From positions 1,054,001 through 1,118,000 of the forward strand of contig NBAY01000008.1 of NCBI GenBank assembly GCA_002794775.1: a DNA stretch of 64,000 nucleotides, in the 5' to 3' direction. The position numbers and the translations under genes were made by a program. The notes beneath the pieces are model-generated. The model was not told the DNA's origin and made no database searches. It worked only from the letters and a program-made list of their open reading frames with translations. Positions 47,088-57,800 of the stretch are shown here, piece by piece. Origin of the DNA: Porodaedalea pini (lineage: Eukaryota; Basidiomycota; Agaricomycetes; Hymenochaetales; Hymenochaetaceae). The stretch's first letter is position 1. Every line of letters begins with the position of its first letter.

Positions 47088-50000
47088 TCACTGTATACCA
47101 AGTCGCTGCAAAGACCCGTTAGACGTAGGTACTGAATTTCAAGGCGGTTGAGTAACTTACTGGTTTCAAGTTCTTGATCAGGAGCCATTCCTCAGTGGTA
47201 ACATCGGCCTTGAAAGTCGACTGAACAAGCAAGTCAGACACAGAGAAGTCAGAGAAGCAGCTAGTTTGACGTACCTTCAGGATATCGATACTCGCGCGAG
47301 TGATGTGACTGATGATTTCGTCCTTCTCCTCGAAATGCCGTCCGAACATCTTTGCTGTCTGATACACGGCATGTTCGATCTTCACAGCGACGCCTCCACC
47401 TGCCTGCGATTTCTTGACCACCTAATATTATGTCGTCAGCACCGAGCTATAATGAGAGATTGAAAACTTGCATCCATGGACTTGTGATTGATCTCCAAAG
47501 AAGTGCTAAAATAAAAGTTAGCCAAAGCATAGCGTGTAAGAACGAAGAATAAACAAACATCTTCCCAAGATCAATAATTTCTTTCTTCTGCGTCACTGGA
47601 TCGACTTTAACAACACATAGCGGCGTTCCCACCCTCAGTGAACCATCCAAAATGTCGACACCCAAGATAATAGGATCACGCTTGGCAAAACACGCAATGG
47701 TCTTCAGCCTACAGGGCCAGACGGCTTGAGGCGCCGCGTCTTTGCGTTTCGCCTCCATGATCTCCCTGTTATATTCGGTGAATGCATCGAAGAGATGGTA
47801 GATGATATCGGCTGATGTCCCTGTCAGAGGTCCACAAAGGAAGATAAAGAAGACCACCGTACCTTTGAACAACTTGATGCCAAGTTCGTCAGCCAACCTC
47901 TCTGTATCCTTGTCGACGGGTACGTCAAAGCAAAGGATACAAGCGAGCTCCTTTGCCTTTTCCAGCACCGTCGCACAGCGCATTACGTCTTTCTTGTGTA
48001 CTGGACCGATGCTGATGCCGGAGACGGGGATCTTGCTGACCTTAAGGAAATCCAGCAATGCCTCAAGGGACCCAAGCGTACTCGCTTGCACACAGACTCC
48101 TCTGCCAGACTTGTCGACCGAGTTAAGGAGAGTGGTTAGATCGCCCATAACTTCATCTCGAAGTTCGTCTTCGTCGTCATCAGGGCCGATTACCAGTAAG
48201 CGAGAACCGGCAATGGCCTTCTCCAGGTCGGGAGCTGCGATCTTAACACCGAGGGCAGCCTTGACCTCTTTGTGGTGCACATATTGTGACTGTAAATGCA
48301 GATTAAAATTTAACTTCGGTAGAGCATAAAATAACTCACTTTTATGCGGAGTTCACGTAGAGGTTGAGGGGTCAAGAGAGCTCGAATTTGCGTCACAATC
48401 GGTCCATTGAGACCACAAACCACTATCCGGTCTCCTTCATGTAGGATACCATTGGAAAGAACCACGTCGATAGTTGTACCCAAGCCCTCGATGACCTTGA
48501 CTTCGAGTACGGTACACTCGAGCTCGGACAGGTACATCAGCCGATCGCTCATGCGCTGCTGCGTAAGGTTGACGAGAAGCATGATCATATCGGGAACACC
48601 TTCGCCTGTGATAGCGGACGTCGGGACAAGCGATACGTTGCGTGCAAAGCTCTTGTTTTCGTAGTACAGCACGGAGTTGAGCCCCTGCTCGGCAAAGGCA
48701 ACAATCGTCTTTTGCAGACGGTCCGCGAACTCTCGTTGCACTGCTGGCTTCTGCTTCGCTAGTGACTCACGGAAAGCACCGTCTGGTGTTGCTTTCCAAC
48801 CATACAGACGATCAATCTGGTATTATATTATGCTGAGCCGGAACTTGTCCTTTGAAAAGTGAATCGCCTACCTTATTCAAAGCGACGATGAAAGGAGTCT
48901 TTTTGTCTCTTAACAATCGCAACGACTCAAGGGTTTGAGGCTCGAGACCGTGCTGTCGACCGATTAAGTACAATGAACTTACACTGCGAAATCGACCAGA
49001 CGTACCATTATATCAACAACTAGTATAGCAATATTACACAGCGAGCTACCACGCGTACGCAAGTTTGAGAAAGACTCGTGTCCGGGCGTATCAATAACAA
49101 GTAGACCAGGGATATTATATTCCTGAGATCCATCCTAAAGCACAAAGATCTATGAGCTCCTCTTTCAAGAGAGAAGGGGTGCGGATATACTTTGTTAAGG
49201 ACGGCCGTCTTTGTCTTGATTGCATCGACAGGGAAGTACGTGGCGCCAATCTGCTGAGTGATACCACCTGCTTCGCCTTCTTGCACGTTCGTTTGACGGA
49301 TCTGCGAAAAGAAGTCTATGTCGGAACTTTTCAAACGAACGAGAGACGAAAAAAAAAGCATACCTTGTCCAGCAGCTTGGTCTTGCCCGTATCAACGTGA
49401 CCAAGAATACAACAAATGGGACTGCGTAAGTTGTCTTTACTCCTTGCTGCTAATGCTTCCTCGTGCGCCTTAGCTCGCCTCTCAGCAGCTTCAGCCTTGC
49501 GCTGCATGGCTAGTCGTTGTGCATTCGTCATCTCTTCGTCCGAGCTAGACTCATCATCATCAGAGTTCTCTTCTGAAGAATCCTCCTCGGATTCGGATTC
49601 TGACTCCTCTGACTCGTCCTTTGATGCTGCTTTCTGCGTCGGAGCCGAAGGTGCTGATGTTTTTGCCTGTGCAGGAGCCTTGGGCGCTGACGCTTTTGAT
49701 GGTGTAGGGGCAGGTGCTTTCGTGGGTGCGACGACACCATTTGCTATGAAGATCCGTTAGCAGCGAGGAACCTCACTGTTCGTGTAGAAATTCACCTTTA
49801 GCTGTTGTCTTTGCGGCGGGTTTTGATGGCTTGGGCTTTTTGTCCTCGTCCGAGCTGCTCGCATCCCAGTCGCTCTTGAGGTCGTCAGCCGGTGCGGGGG
49901 TCGCGGATTTCTCCGGTTTAGTCTCCGCGTCCCAGTCATTTTTGACATCGACCGTTGGCGAAGCTACGGTGGAAGGAGGTTCAGAAGCCGGTAGCTCCTC

Positions 50001-51083
50001 CGACTTCACTGCAGGAGACTGCAACTCTGGCGTAAGAGCTTGTGTTGATGATATGTCGTCGTCTTCCTTGGTCTTTACACCAGGCTTCTTCTTGCGACTG
50101 GCGTACACCACTTTCTTCGATCGGTCGACCTCGCCGCCCTGTTGCAGACCCTCGATCTGCACACCAGATGCAAGAAGTGCCTGCTTACGCAGCTCGGCTC
50201 GACGTTGCTCCTCCTTCTGTTTGGCCGTGAGATAGCGGCCTTCCTTCTTCGCAAGCTCGCGCTTTGCCTAAAGAACGGTGTAAGAATCAAACAATCCACG
50301 AAACTTTTATTGTGACCCCTCACTTTCTCCTTTTCTTTCTTCCGCACCTTCTCCTCTTCCTTCCGCCTCGCTTCCTCTTCTATTCTTCGTTCCTCCTCCT
50401 CAATCTTCCTGCGTTCCTCTTCCTCTCGCATCCTCGCTTCTTCTTCCAGCCGCTTCTTCTCCTCCATGAGCGCCTTCAATGCTCCAATTCCTGTTCCCTT
50501 CTTCTTTGCAGGGGCCGGTGCCGGCTCGTCTTCCTTCTTTACGGCCTTTTTCTTTTTCTTCTTCTTGTCAGCCTTGCCACCGACCGGGGCAGCGCCGTCA
50601 TCGTCATCTTCCTTCTCAGCACTGGCTGCAGGCGGAGCGGGAGTGGCCACTGCCGGCTCGTCCTCTTTCTTTACGGCCTTTCTCTTCTTGTCAGCCTTGC
50701 CACCGGTCGGGACGGTGCCGCCATCGTCGTCTTCCTTCTCAGTACTGTCTGCAGGCAGAGCGGGACTGGCCAGTTGCGGTTCGTCTTCCCTCTTTACGGC
50801 CTTTTTCTTCTTCTTCTTGTCAGCCTTGCCACCGGCCGGGGCGGCGGCGCCATCGTCATCTTCCTTCTCAGCACTGACCGCAGGCGGAGCGGGAGTGGCC
50901 GGTGCGGGTTCGGCATCTCCACCTGCAGCGGCCTTGGTCAAATTGTTTCCAGCGACAGATTCGCCCGCCTCCGCCCTGCATGGACTTGTGAACGAGCGAG
51001 TCAAATGATTGAGCTAGAGCTGCTCACCAGTAATCGTCATCGTCCTGCTTCTTGCCCTTCTTTCCCTTATTCTTGGGCGCCAT
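47088..51083 (-). CDS. FUN12: Translation initiation factor eIF5B
   Basis: GTPase that joins the 60S subunit to the start-site 40S complex. It starts [19 protein letters not shown]. The N-terminal third is charged and disordered, with about three tandem copies of a unit of about 45 residues ([30 protein letters not shown]), then a long glutamate/arginine/lysine helix and an acidic patch. The GTPase core has [29 protein letters not shown] and NKIDRLYGW. Domains II-IV follow ([60 protein letters not shown]), ending LKPRLGIQ. About ten short introns. Head to head with the Rab escort protein gene. Confidence 0.95.
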
Positions 51084-51274
51084 TTTGTACACGTTCGTAT
51101 TATCTTTAATAAGTAACTAGTCGTCGAAAGGTGCACGGAGGTCGTGGCGAGAAGCAAGATGCTCGTAGACCGTATGCGTATTCTGGCACGGAACGGGAAC
51201 AAGCCGAAAAAGTAGCCGTTCTAGCCGCGCACACCGGCGAACCCTTCAGCCTGAGCGCGTACATCATAATATCA
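51084..51274. promoter_or_regulatory. Bidirectional promoter, eIF5B / Rab escort protein
   Basis: 191 bases between divergent starts; no specific site recognised. Confidence 0.5.
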
Positions 51275-53113
51275 ATGGACTCTCACTTTCAGGTCGTTAT
51301 TCTCGGGACAGGACTTACAGAGTCAATTACTGCAGCGTGAGTATGCCACCTGGTCTCGTTAATTCCTCGCTCATCAGTCTGAGTCTCGGACTTCCAGTGC
51401 ACTCGCTAAAGCTGGTCTGAAGGTCGCGCACGTCGATTCCAACCAGTATTATGGTGCTGGGGAAGCAAGTTTGACCACCACGGAGTTACAACAATGCATC
51501 ACGACGCTTCCTAAAGAAACAGCTTCGAATGCAAGGCTCACACCAGCTTCACTCCGTGGCGAGTTGCCCTCTTCCTCTAGGGCTTACTCCTTGTCTTTAT
51601 CGCCGTCGATAATTCCGTCAAATGGACCTCTCATCTCTGCTCTCATAGGCTCTGGAGTGGCGCATTATGGTGGCTTCAAACTGCTCGAGTTCATCTCTGT
51701 CTACTCCACAGACCGATTCAAGAACGTCCCAGGAAGCAAGGAAGATATATTCAAGTCGAAGGAACTTTCGCTTATGGACAAACGAAGGCTCATGCGCTTC
51801 CTCATGTTCGCTTCCGGAGAATTTGAGACCTCCCCCGAAATTCAAGGAAGAGAGTCAATTGCATTCGTATCCTTCCTGGAGGACGTGTTCTCTCTCAGCA
51901 GTCAGCTTGCCTCCGCCTTAGCATATGCTCTTGCACTCTGTAAAACTAGCTCTGGTGCGTAGTCATTAAACACTTCATGGATACGGTAACTAAATATCGA
52001 TGCTCAGATCCCGTTCTCCCTGCATTGAATCGAATAAGACACTATCTGCGCTCCGCAGGCCGTTATGGCCCTTCACCCTTTTTAGTGGGCCAGTACGGAG
52101 GCCTGGGCGAATTGGTTCAGGGCTTTTGCAGGTGAAAGACTTTAGTCGTCACTTCGGTGCATATTCGCGTGACATATTATTAACAAGTACACTCCATAGG
52201 GTTTGCGCGGTATCCGGCGGCACGTATATTCTCGGACGCGATATCCTTTCTCTAGAGATGGAGCAGAGTCCATCATCCGAGAATGACGAGGCGAAGAACT
52301 TCCGTCTTAAGCTCTCCGATATGCCTGAAGACCTGACTGCCGACATTATTGTCTCTTCTGTTGATTTTTTGCCGAAATTCGGGATCGATGATGAGACTGA
52401 ACACGAGAATGGCTCGACTGAAGATAATCATGCATATTGCATAGCGCTCATAGATAGCGCATTGTCCCAGCCTTCGTCATATCAGTCTGCCTCATCAACA
52501 AATGATAGCAACGAAGATCACGACAGCACGGATGCTGAAGGTCAATCTCGACCCATTGACGCTGGTCTGCTAATCTTTCCTCCTGGTGAATTATCGTCCG
52601 GCAAGGCATCAGGACCGGTGAACGTCTTGGTAAACGGCGAAGGAACTTTGTCTTGTCCACGTGGGAAAAGTATGTCCTTCTCATCTATTAAGTTCAGGAT
52701 TAGCACTCATAGGCAATGTTTAAGGTATACTATACCTCTCAACAATAATCGAGGATACCCCTGTGGACGAAGTAGTACCAGATCCTGAGCTGCTGCTTCG
52801 CCCGTATCTAGAAGCCACCTTGTCCCTTATCCACTCTCCCGATGCCTCTTCTCTCAATGTGTTATCCAGTGCGTTCTATACGAAGTCCGCCCCCTCGATC
52901 CCACAGACTCGTCTCGCTTCACTAAAGGAGAAAGGAATCTTGGTCTCTCCCACTCTGCCGAACCATCTTGCGGAGGCCGGCGATGCTGCTGCTGCGAACG
53001 GGGAGGTTTTATTCAGGGATGTATTTAAGCTTGTAGGCAAGCCAGACGTAGACGACATAGACTTCTGGCCTCCGTTGCCTCCAGAACTTGACAATGACGA
53101 CGAGATGTTATAG
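51275..53113 (+). CDS. MRS6: Rab escort protein (component A of Rab geranylgeranyl transferase)
   Basis: Presents new Rab GTPases to the prenylating enzyme and delivers them to membranes. The N-terminal dinucleotide-type fold MDSHFQVVILGTGLTESITAAALAKAGLKVAHVDSNQYYG is shared with GDI. Next come YSLSLSPSIIPSNGPLISALIGSGVAHYGGFKLLEF and FLVGQYGGLGELVQGFCRVCAVSGGTYILG (GDI-superfamily conserved region). An acidic insertion (residues about 310-360) and the C-terminal YLSTIIEDTPVDEVVPDPELLL favour REP over GDI. Introns include one right after ITAA and one at about 52,671-52,725. The stop is 53111-53113. Confidence 0.88.
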
Positions 53114-53448
53114 ACAGCAGTCGGGGTCGTATGTACAACCCACCCAATAGTTTGTAATCAGGCGACGGAGGAAAGCACAAAAGAAGAATCCATAAGTTGT
53201 ATAAGGTTAAGTAGATACAGGATGACAGCCCGAACATCGAAAACATCAGAAAAGACAAAATGAAGCATATACATTACTGGGTGAAGTGCATACCGATTAA
53301 ATCGGATTTAAAAAAACTTCAGCACAAGCTCGTCTTCTACCGATGTCTACTCTCCATTCGGTTTCCTGTCCGAATGTTGTCTCGTTAACCCTGCCGCAGC
53401 GAAACCGCGCGCGGCAAACCCACTTCCGCCGCGCCCTCAGTCCCGACC
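53114..53448. other. Intergenic, nothing recognised
   Basis: 3' flank of the Rab escort protein gene. No coding signal. Confidence 0.55.
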
Positions 53449-53679
53449 TCAGAAAGAGGAGGCGTTACTCGATTCACAGTTGTCACCTTGCACGACGTAC
53501 GGATCGACATCTTTCATTTTCTGGATCCACGTATTAGTTTCGACTTGGGTCACAAATGCCATATTGTGTATTTCGGCGTGCTTTTGCAAGCCTGCCTTCA
53601 TAGCCTCTTCATCGCCAAACTCGACGAAAGCGGTCCGTGCTGGCTTTCCGTAAATTTGCGGGAAGTGAATCCGAATGAT
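53449..53679 (-). CDS. RRM-like exon, gene incomplete
   Basis: A 77-codon exon after a good acceptor (tttatag). It reads IIRIHFPQIYGKPARTAFVEFGDEEAMKAGLQKH, which fits the second half of an RNA-recognition motif (RNP1 appears as TAFVEF). It ends SSNASSF at a stop at 53449-53451. The first half should lie within 53,680-53,900, where a phase-compatible piece (VWKNSLGFFFE) and a possible start (MSDCFIVLR) occur but do not join cleanly. Could be a small RRM protein with an unusual exon structure, or a broken one. Confidence 0.42.
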   Translation of the reverse strand: MIRIHFPQIYGKPARTAFVEFGDEEAMKAGLQKHAEIHNMAFVTQVETNTWIQKMKDVDPYVVQGDNCESSNASSF

Positions 53680-53913
53680 CTATAAATGCAAAGTGCGATT
53701 TAGAATCGAATGTAGGTTTATCCAAACCTCAAAAAAAAATCCCAAAGAATTCTTCCAGACATTTATATATGAACATAACGGGACAGCAAAACAAAAGTAC
53801 CTTATACAAACATAACAGACAGCAAAGCGAAAGCATTTCAGGCCAATTGAAACAAGAACCAACGAACCCGATCTCAAAGCATTAGCGAAGAACAATAAAG
53901 CAATCACTCATAT

Positions 53914-56628
53914 TCAAGGTTCCAGCATCCAATCCTGATTCTGACTCTGGCTCTGACTTTGTGAGTCGAAGATCCCCAAGAAGTCACGAACTGGGCTTGG
54001 CATCGACTCTGAGTCTGACCCGTCCTGCGAGTCTTGCACATCTCCACTGGCAAGGACGAACGAGCGATCGTCGCGCCTCCGAAATCTCGACGTCCTGCGT
54101 ATACCGGCGACCGCACAACGAACGCTACGCGGAGTCAGCAAACGCATATCAAACACATCGTCCGGTGATCCGATATCCGGCATCGGCTCAGCCTCGCTCT
54201 CACTCTCCGTCTCACTTTGGTACTGGCTTGGATCCCTCGGTTTATGCCCTAGAGAACGACCATGACGAGTTGATTGATGAGAGCGCCTCGTAGTTTCTTG
54301 ATGATCTCCATCCTCATGCCCCTGCTCTTGCGAACCTAACAAAAGCTTGTTCACGGCGGCCCTATCCGCCGTCGACTCCGCCGTCGACACAGGTGGGAGC
54401 ATCGGAAACGGGTCCTCATCGTCCGAGTCTGGCTGCGTTTCCGAGCTCTGCGTACATGTAGACGGCGGGCCCGGTTCCACCTTGTCCTTATCCTTCTCAT
54501 TTACATCAGCATGAAGAAAATCGTGCTCTGTCCGATCATTTTTTGCATCCCCCAACTGAGACGCCTGGCTGGCATGCCGGCGCAGTCCGAGGTGCTTCAT
54601 GTACGCCTCGTTCGTCGGTGCGAATGGGTCCTCATCCCATTGCGACGCGTCCGGCTCCGTCATAGAATTCTGCATGAATAAGTGTTTCCGAATGCTGTCA
54701 CTTTGTTCTTCATCCTCCTCGTCTTGATCAACCAGCTCATGTTCTTGCGACTCTAAGAAAGGCTGTGTTTGTTGCTGTTTCCGCAAATTTCCCAAAGTCG
54801 AGGATGGGACTCGGGGACGCGATAATACCTGGGACACAGTGGTTGTATTTATCCTGGTCTCCTCGGCAAGCCGATCCAGATCATCGAGCATTGCGTCAAA
54901 TAAACGGAATTGCGTAGACTGGAACAGCGCAGCTTCCAATGCCAATCTTTCCTCCTTTTCCTTATTGTTTTCATCCCTTGTTTCAGCTTGCGATTGTGAT
55001 TGCTCTTGTCCTGCTTCTTGACTAGGATCACTATTGTCGTTGACCCGAATTACAGCTGCTTCCATAGCTGGGGAAAGAGGTTTCGAAGCTTGAGAGTGCT
55101 TAGCCACCGAAATGTCGCCCGTCTCTTCGTTTCGCAGCTGGCTCCGAGTCTCGGAAGCGAACCTGATAACCCATAACCTATAAGAACAAGAAAGACGAAG
55201 TAAATATAGTACGAACCCGATTTTTTCAGCATCTTCAGCAATAACCACAGTCGCACATCCACCCATGAGCTGCGATAGATGAGGTGCCGCATCATCCAGG
55301 AGGCTGAGTTCCATCTCTTCCTCCTGCGAAGTCGGCACGACGAAGTTCAGAATGGACCGCTGCCTCTGCTGTCCTTCCTGTGACGATGACGACGGGAGCG
55401 CCAAACCAAGTGTGAAGAGCGGCGTTGGCTTCCGCGTCTTGCGCGGTGAAGACGCCATGTTTTGAGATCCGGATTGAGAAGGCAGAAGCTGGGACGACTG
55501 AGATTGGGAAGATGGGATCATCGTTAAGGACGGCGGCTTAACGCTCAGCACCGGAAAATCGACGTTTCGCTTTTTCTTGGTCTGGGAGTAGTGTATATAT
55601 TGCGTCTGTGATGAGGGAACGACCATATACATTCTCAAATTATGTTTCTCTGATGTTTCGCCCCCACCTCGTTCATCGGCCACAGGCTTTTCAGTGTCTT
55701 TGTCTTCGCAAATTGAAGACAAAGAAGTTAGAGAAGAATCAGAATCTAGGCCAAAAGCAGGGGCAAGAAGCGGGCGCAGAGACTTGTCTGCATCCGGAAG
55801 AGAGAACTTGAGGCGAGGAACAGACACACTGGTCGGCGTCGGATAGCTTTGCCTTGTAGGCGCGGATGTAAACGTGTATGGAGTCTGCGTCACTGCTTTC
55901 TTCGTATTGCTCCTTTCCTTTGATACAATGAGACCCAGGGCCGGGGACGAATCGCGGTCATTTAAATCCAATTTTCGGCTGCGAGCCACGTCGGTCGGCG
56001 GCGGTGTAGGTAGATTTCCCTTTGTGCGGTCCACAGCGTTCTGCAGAAGACGGCACGGCGTTTTCCGAAAATGCGGAGCGTGTACTCGTAGGTATGTATC
56101 GTCGCCGACAATCTCGGCTTCAGATGAAGAGTCGTCAAGGTATATGACTTCTGCATTTGCTTCCGCGTCCCTGGTCGCCTTGTGTCTGGTCTTTGATTTT
56201 GACGACGCGGAGACTGGGTTGCGCTTTACCGGCGAGCCACACACAACGGGATGCTTGCGAGGGCTATTCTGCAGTGTGGTAGTGACGTCGTTTAGTGCCG
56301 CACGCGCCTTCCCTTCCCTTCCCACCTTTGACCTTGAATACGGAGGCGTCTTGTCTTTGTGGACGACCGACCCTGTAAGGCATTTCTCTTTCATATTCCT
56401 ATCCCCCGTGCCATATGTCTTGGCCCTCTTTGTGGGTACCTCAGCGCCTTTTGGAGTGGACGCCCCGCTCTTGCTGGAGAGCGACTCCCTCTTACGCTTC
56501 GAGCTCGAGCCTGAGGTCGTACTGCGGCCAGCCTTTGAAGATGAAGCGCTGCTTCTGAAGAAGCTGTCGAGAGTATCATCCTGGCCTGCCAACCAGCTCT
56601 GCGAACTTGCTCCGAGCTTTGAAGCCAT
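53914..56628 (-). CDS. SQ-rich disordered nuclear protein with PIP-box-like N-terminus
   Basis: 904-residue open frame. Residues 17-24 (DDTLDSFF) match the PCNA-interacting motif except for the usual first Gln. Basic stretches (SSKRKRES, PTKRAKTYG) look like nuclear signals. Many SQ/TQ pairs, including SSQSQSSQLLPSQSGSQ and a C-terminal SQSQSQSQNQ, are typical of ATM/ATR-kinase targets. The rest is low-complexity acid and serine. A 54-base in-frame stretch (55216-55163) has donor and acceptor ends and a hydrophobic translation (FVLYLLRLSCSYRLW), so it is probably an intron. I do not recognise an orthologue; a role in replication or damage response is inference. Confidence 0.7.
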   Translation of the reverse strand: MASKLGASSQSWLAGQDDTLDSFFRSSASSSKAGRSTTSGSSSKRKRESLSSKSGASTPKGAEVPTKRAKTYGTGDRNMKEKCLTGSVVHKDKTPPYSRSKVGREGKARAALNDVTTTLQNSPRKHPVVCGSPVKRNPVSASSKSKTRHKATRDAEANAEVIYLDDSSSEAEIVGDDTYLRVHAPHFRKTPCRLLQNAVDRTKGNLPTPPPTDVARSRKLDLNDRDSSPALGLIVSKERSNTKKAVTQTPYTFTSAPTRQSYPTPTSVSVPRLKFSLPDADKSLRPLLAPAFGLDSDSSLTSLSSICEDKDTEKPVADERGGGETSEKHNLRMYMVVPSSQTQYIHYSQTKKKRNVDFPVLSVKPPSLTMIPSSQSQSSQLLPSQSGSQNMASSPRKTRKPTPLFTLGLALPSSSSQEGQQRQRSILNFVVPTSQEEEMELSLLDDAAPHLSQLMGGCATVVIAEDAEKIGFVLYLLRLSCSYRLWVIRFASETRSQLRNEETGDISVAKHSQASKPLSPAMEAAVIRVNDNSDPSQEAGQEQSQSQAETRDENNKEKEERLALEAALFQSTQFRLFDAMLDDLDRLAEETRINTTTVSQVLSRPRVPSSTLGNLRKQQQTQPFLESQEHELVDQDEEDEEQSDSIRKHLFMQNSMTEPDASQWDEDPFAPTNEAYMKHLGLRRHASQASQLGDAKNDRTEHDFLHADVNEKDKDKVEPGPPSTCTQSSETQPDSDDEDPFPMLPPVSTAESTADRAAVNKLLLGSQEQGHEDGDHQETTRRSHQSTRHGRSLGHKPRDPSQYQSETESESEAEPMPDIGSPDDVFDMRLLTPRSVRCAVAGIRRTSRFRRRDDRSFVLASGDVQDSQDGSDSESMPSPVRDFLGIFDSQSQSQSQNQDWMLEP

Positions 56629-56722
56629 GCAGCGTGCAGATTGGTAGTGTGGTGGATGGAGAATAAGCAGAAATTAGGCGGCGTGGCGCGATGTGACTCA
56701 AATAGGTCACAACGCTTTTTCT

Positions 56723-56728
56723 ACGCGT
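56723..56728. promoter_or_regulatory. MluI cell-cycle box (ACGCGT) in shared promoter
   Basis: Lies in the 173-base spacer between the divergent starts of the SQ/PIP-box protein (56628) and dUTPase (56802). ACGCGT is the MBF binding site that times G1/S transcription of DNA-synthesis genes in fungi. A TGGCGCGA further left is a weaker E2F-like match. Confidence 0.5.
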
Positions 56729-56801
56729 CGCGTCTGTTCGCGCCTTGCTTTCTTCCTTTCTACCACCACCCAGACGCGCTCAGCCTATTGATCGAAAAAG
56801 G

Positions 56802-57607
56802 ATGCCTAATGACAGTGCAGTAAATGTGATCCCGGACGGCGTCGATGCGAAGAAGCGCAAGCTCGACGCTGAGTCTAGCGCTGCGCCCCCGCCGACGTCG
56901 CAGCTGCTCATCAAAAAGTTGTCGGACAAGGCACGGCTGCCGACGCGTGGCTCTGCTTTTGCAGCTGGTTACGACCTCTATAGGTGCGAGCTACCTCCAT
57001 TCAACTCTGCACGGAAACTCGAGAGACTAAGTGTGCATATAGCGCGGAGAAAAAAGTTGTGCCTGCGAAGAGCAAGGCGCTTATCGACACACAGATTTCA
57101 ATCGCGGTTCCACAGGGCTGTTATGGGCGTGTTGCACCACGCAGCGGGCTCGGTACGTCTTCACTATCGGCTCTATCATTAGACGCTATCTACACGTTCC
57201 TAACCTTACTCTCACCCCACAGCATCAAAGTTCATGATTGACACGGGAGCAGGCGTCATCGACTCAGACTATCGCGGCACGGTCTTTGTGCTGCTCTTCA
57301 ATCTTTCCGACTCCGATTTTGAGGGTACGTTTCTATCTCGATAGCTATACATATCTCTACTGAAATAGTACGAAGTCTCGGAAGGCGACCGCGTTGCGCA
57401 ACTGATCATCGAGAAGATCGAGACGCCTGACGTTGTCGAGGTGGACGTAAGTTTATTACCTACCTATCTCTTCTTGGACATGTCCCGAATTTGTCGAACG
57501 TTCGATGCTAACGACTCCCCATTTGCTTATTTTATTCGCAGGATCTGGAAGAGACATTGCGCGGTGCTGGCGGGTTTGGGTCGACCGGTGGACACACCGC
57601 ACTCTGA
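56802..57607 (+). CDS. DUT1: Deoxyuridine triphosphatase (dUTPase)
   Basis: Hydrolyses dUTP to dUMP, keeping uracil out of DNA and supplying dTMP synthesis. All five trimeric-dUTPase motifs are present: [11 protein letters not shown] (1), [10 protein letters not shown] (2), [14 protein letters not shown] (3, with the catalytic Asp), [13 protein letters not shown] (4) and [12 protein letters not shown] (5, P-loop-like). Introns fall in motif 1, in motif 2, before motif 4 and before motif 5. ATG 56802 ([11 protein letters not shown]) gives a short basic N-terminal extension (KKRKLD) that may be a nuclear signal. The stop is 57605-57607. Confidence 0.95.
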
Positions 57608-57800
57608 GTACCCTTGCTTGTCTGTTCTCGTCGCTACTATCCGTGCTGCTCGCTGTCCGTAGACACCATCTGTATTTTTTTCTTGAATTGTTTGTGATTT
57701 TGTTGGCCTTCGGAAGTTCGGAAGGGAGGCTGCCGCGTGTTCGCCACGAGGCGCATACAAATAGGGCGTCAGGCCTCATTTCTGTTGTCCCCCAGGCTTC

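Noticed and set aside
55874..56647. 257-codon plus-strand frame
   Set aside because: Antisense shadow of the SQ-rich gene; no domain, and its content follows the opposite strand's codon bias.
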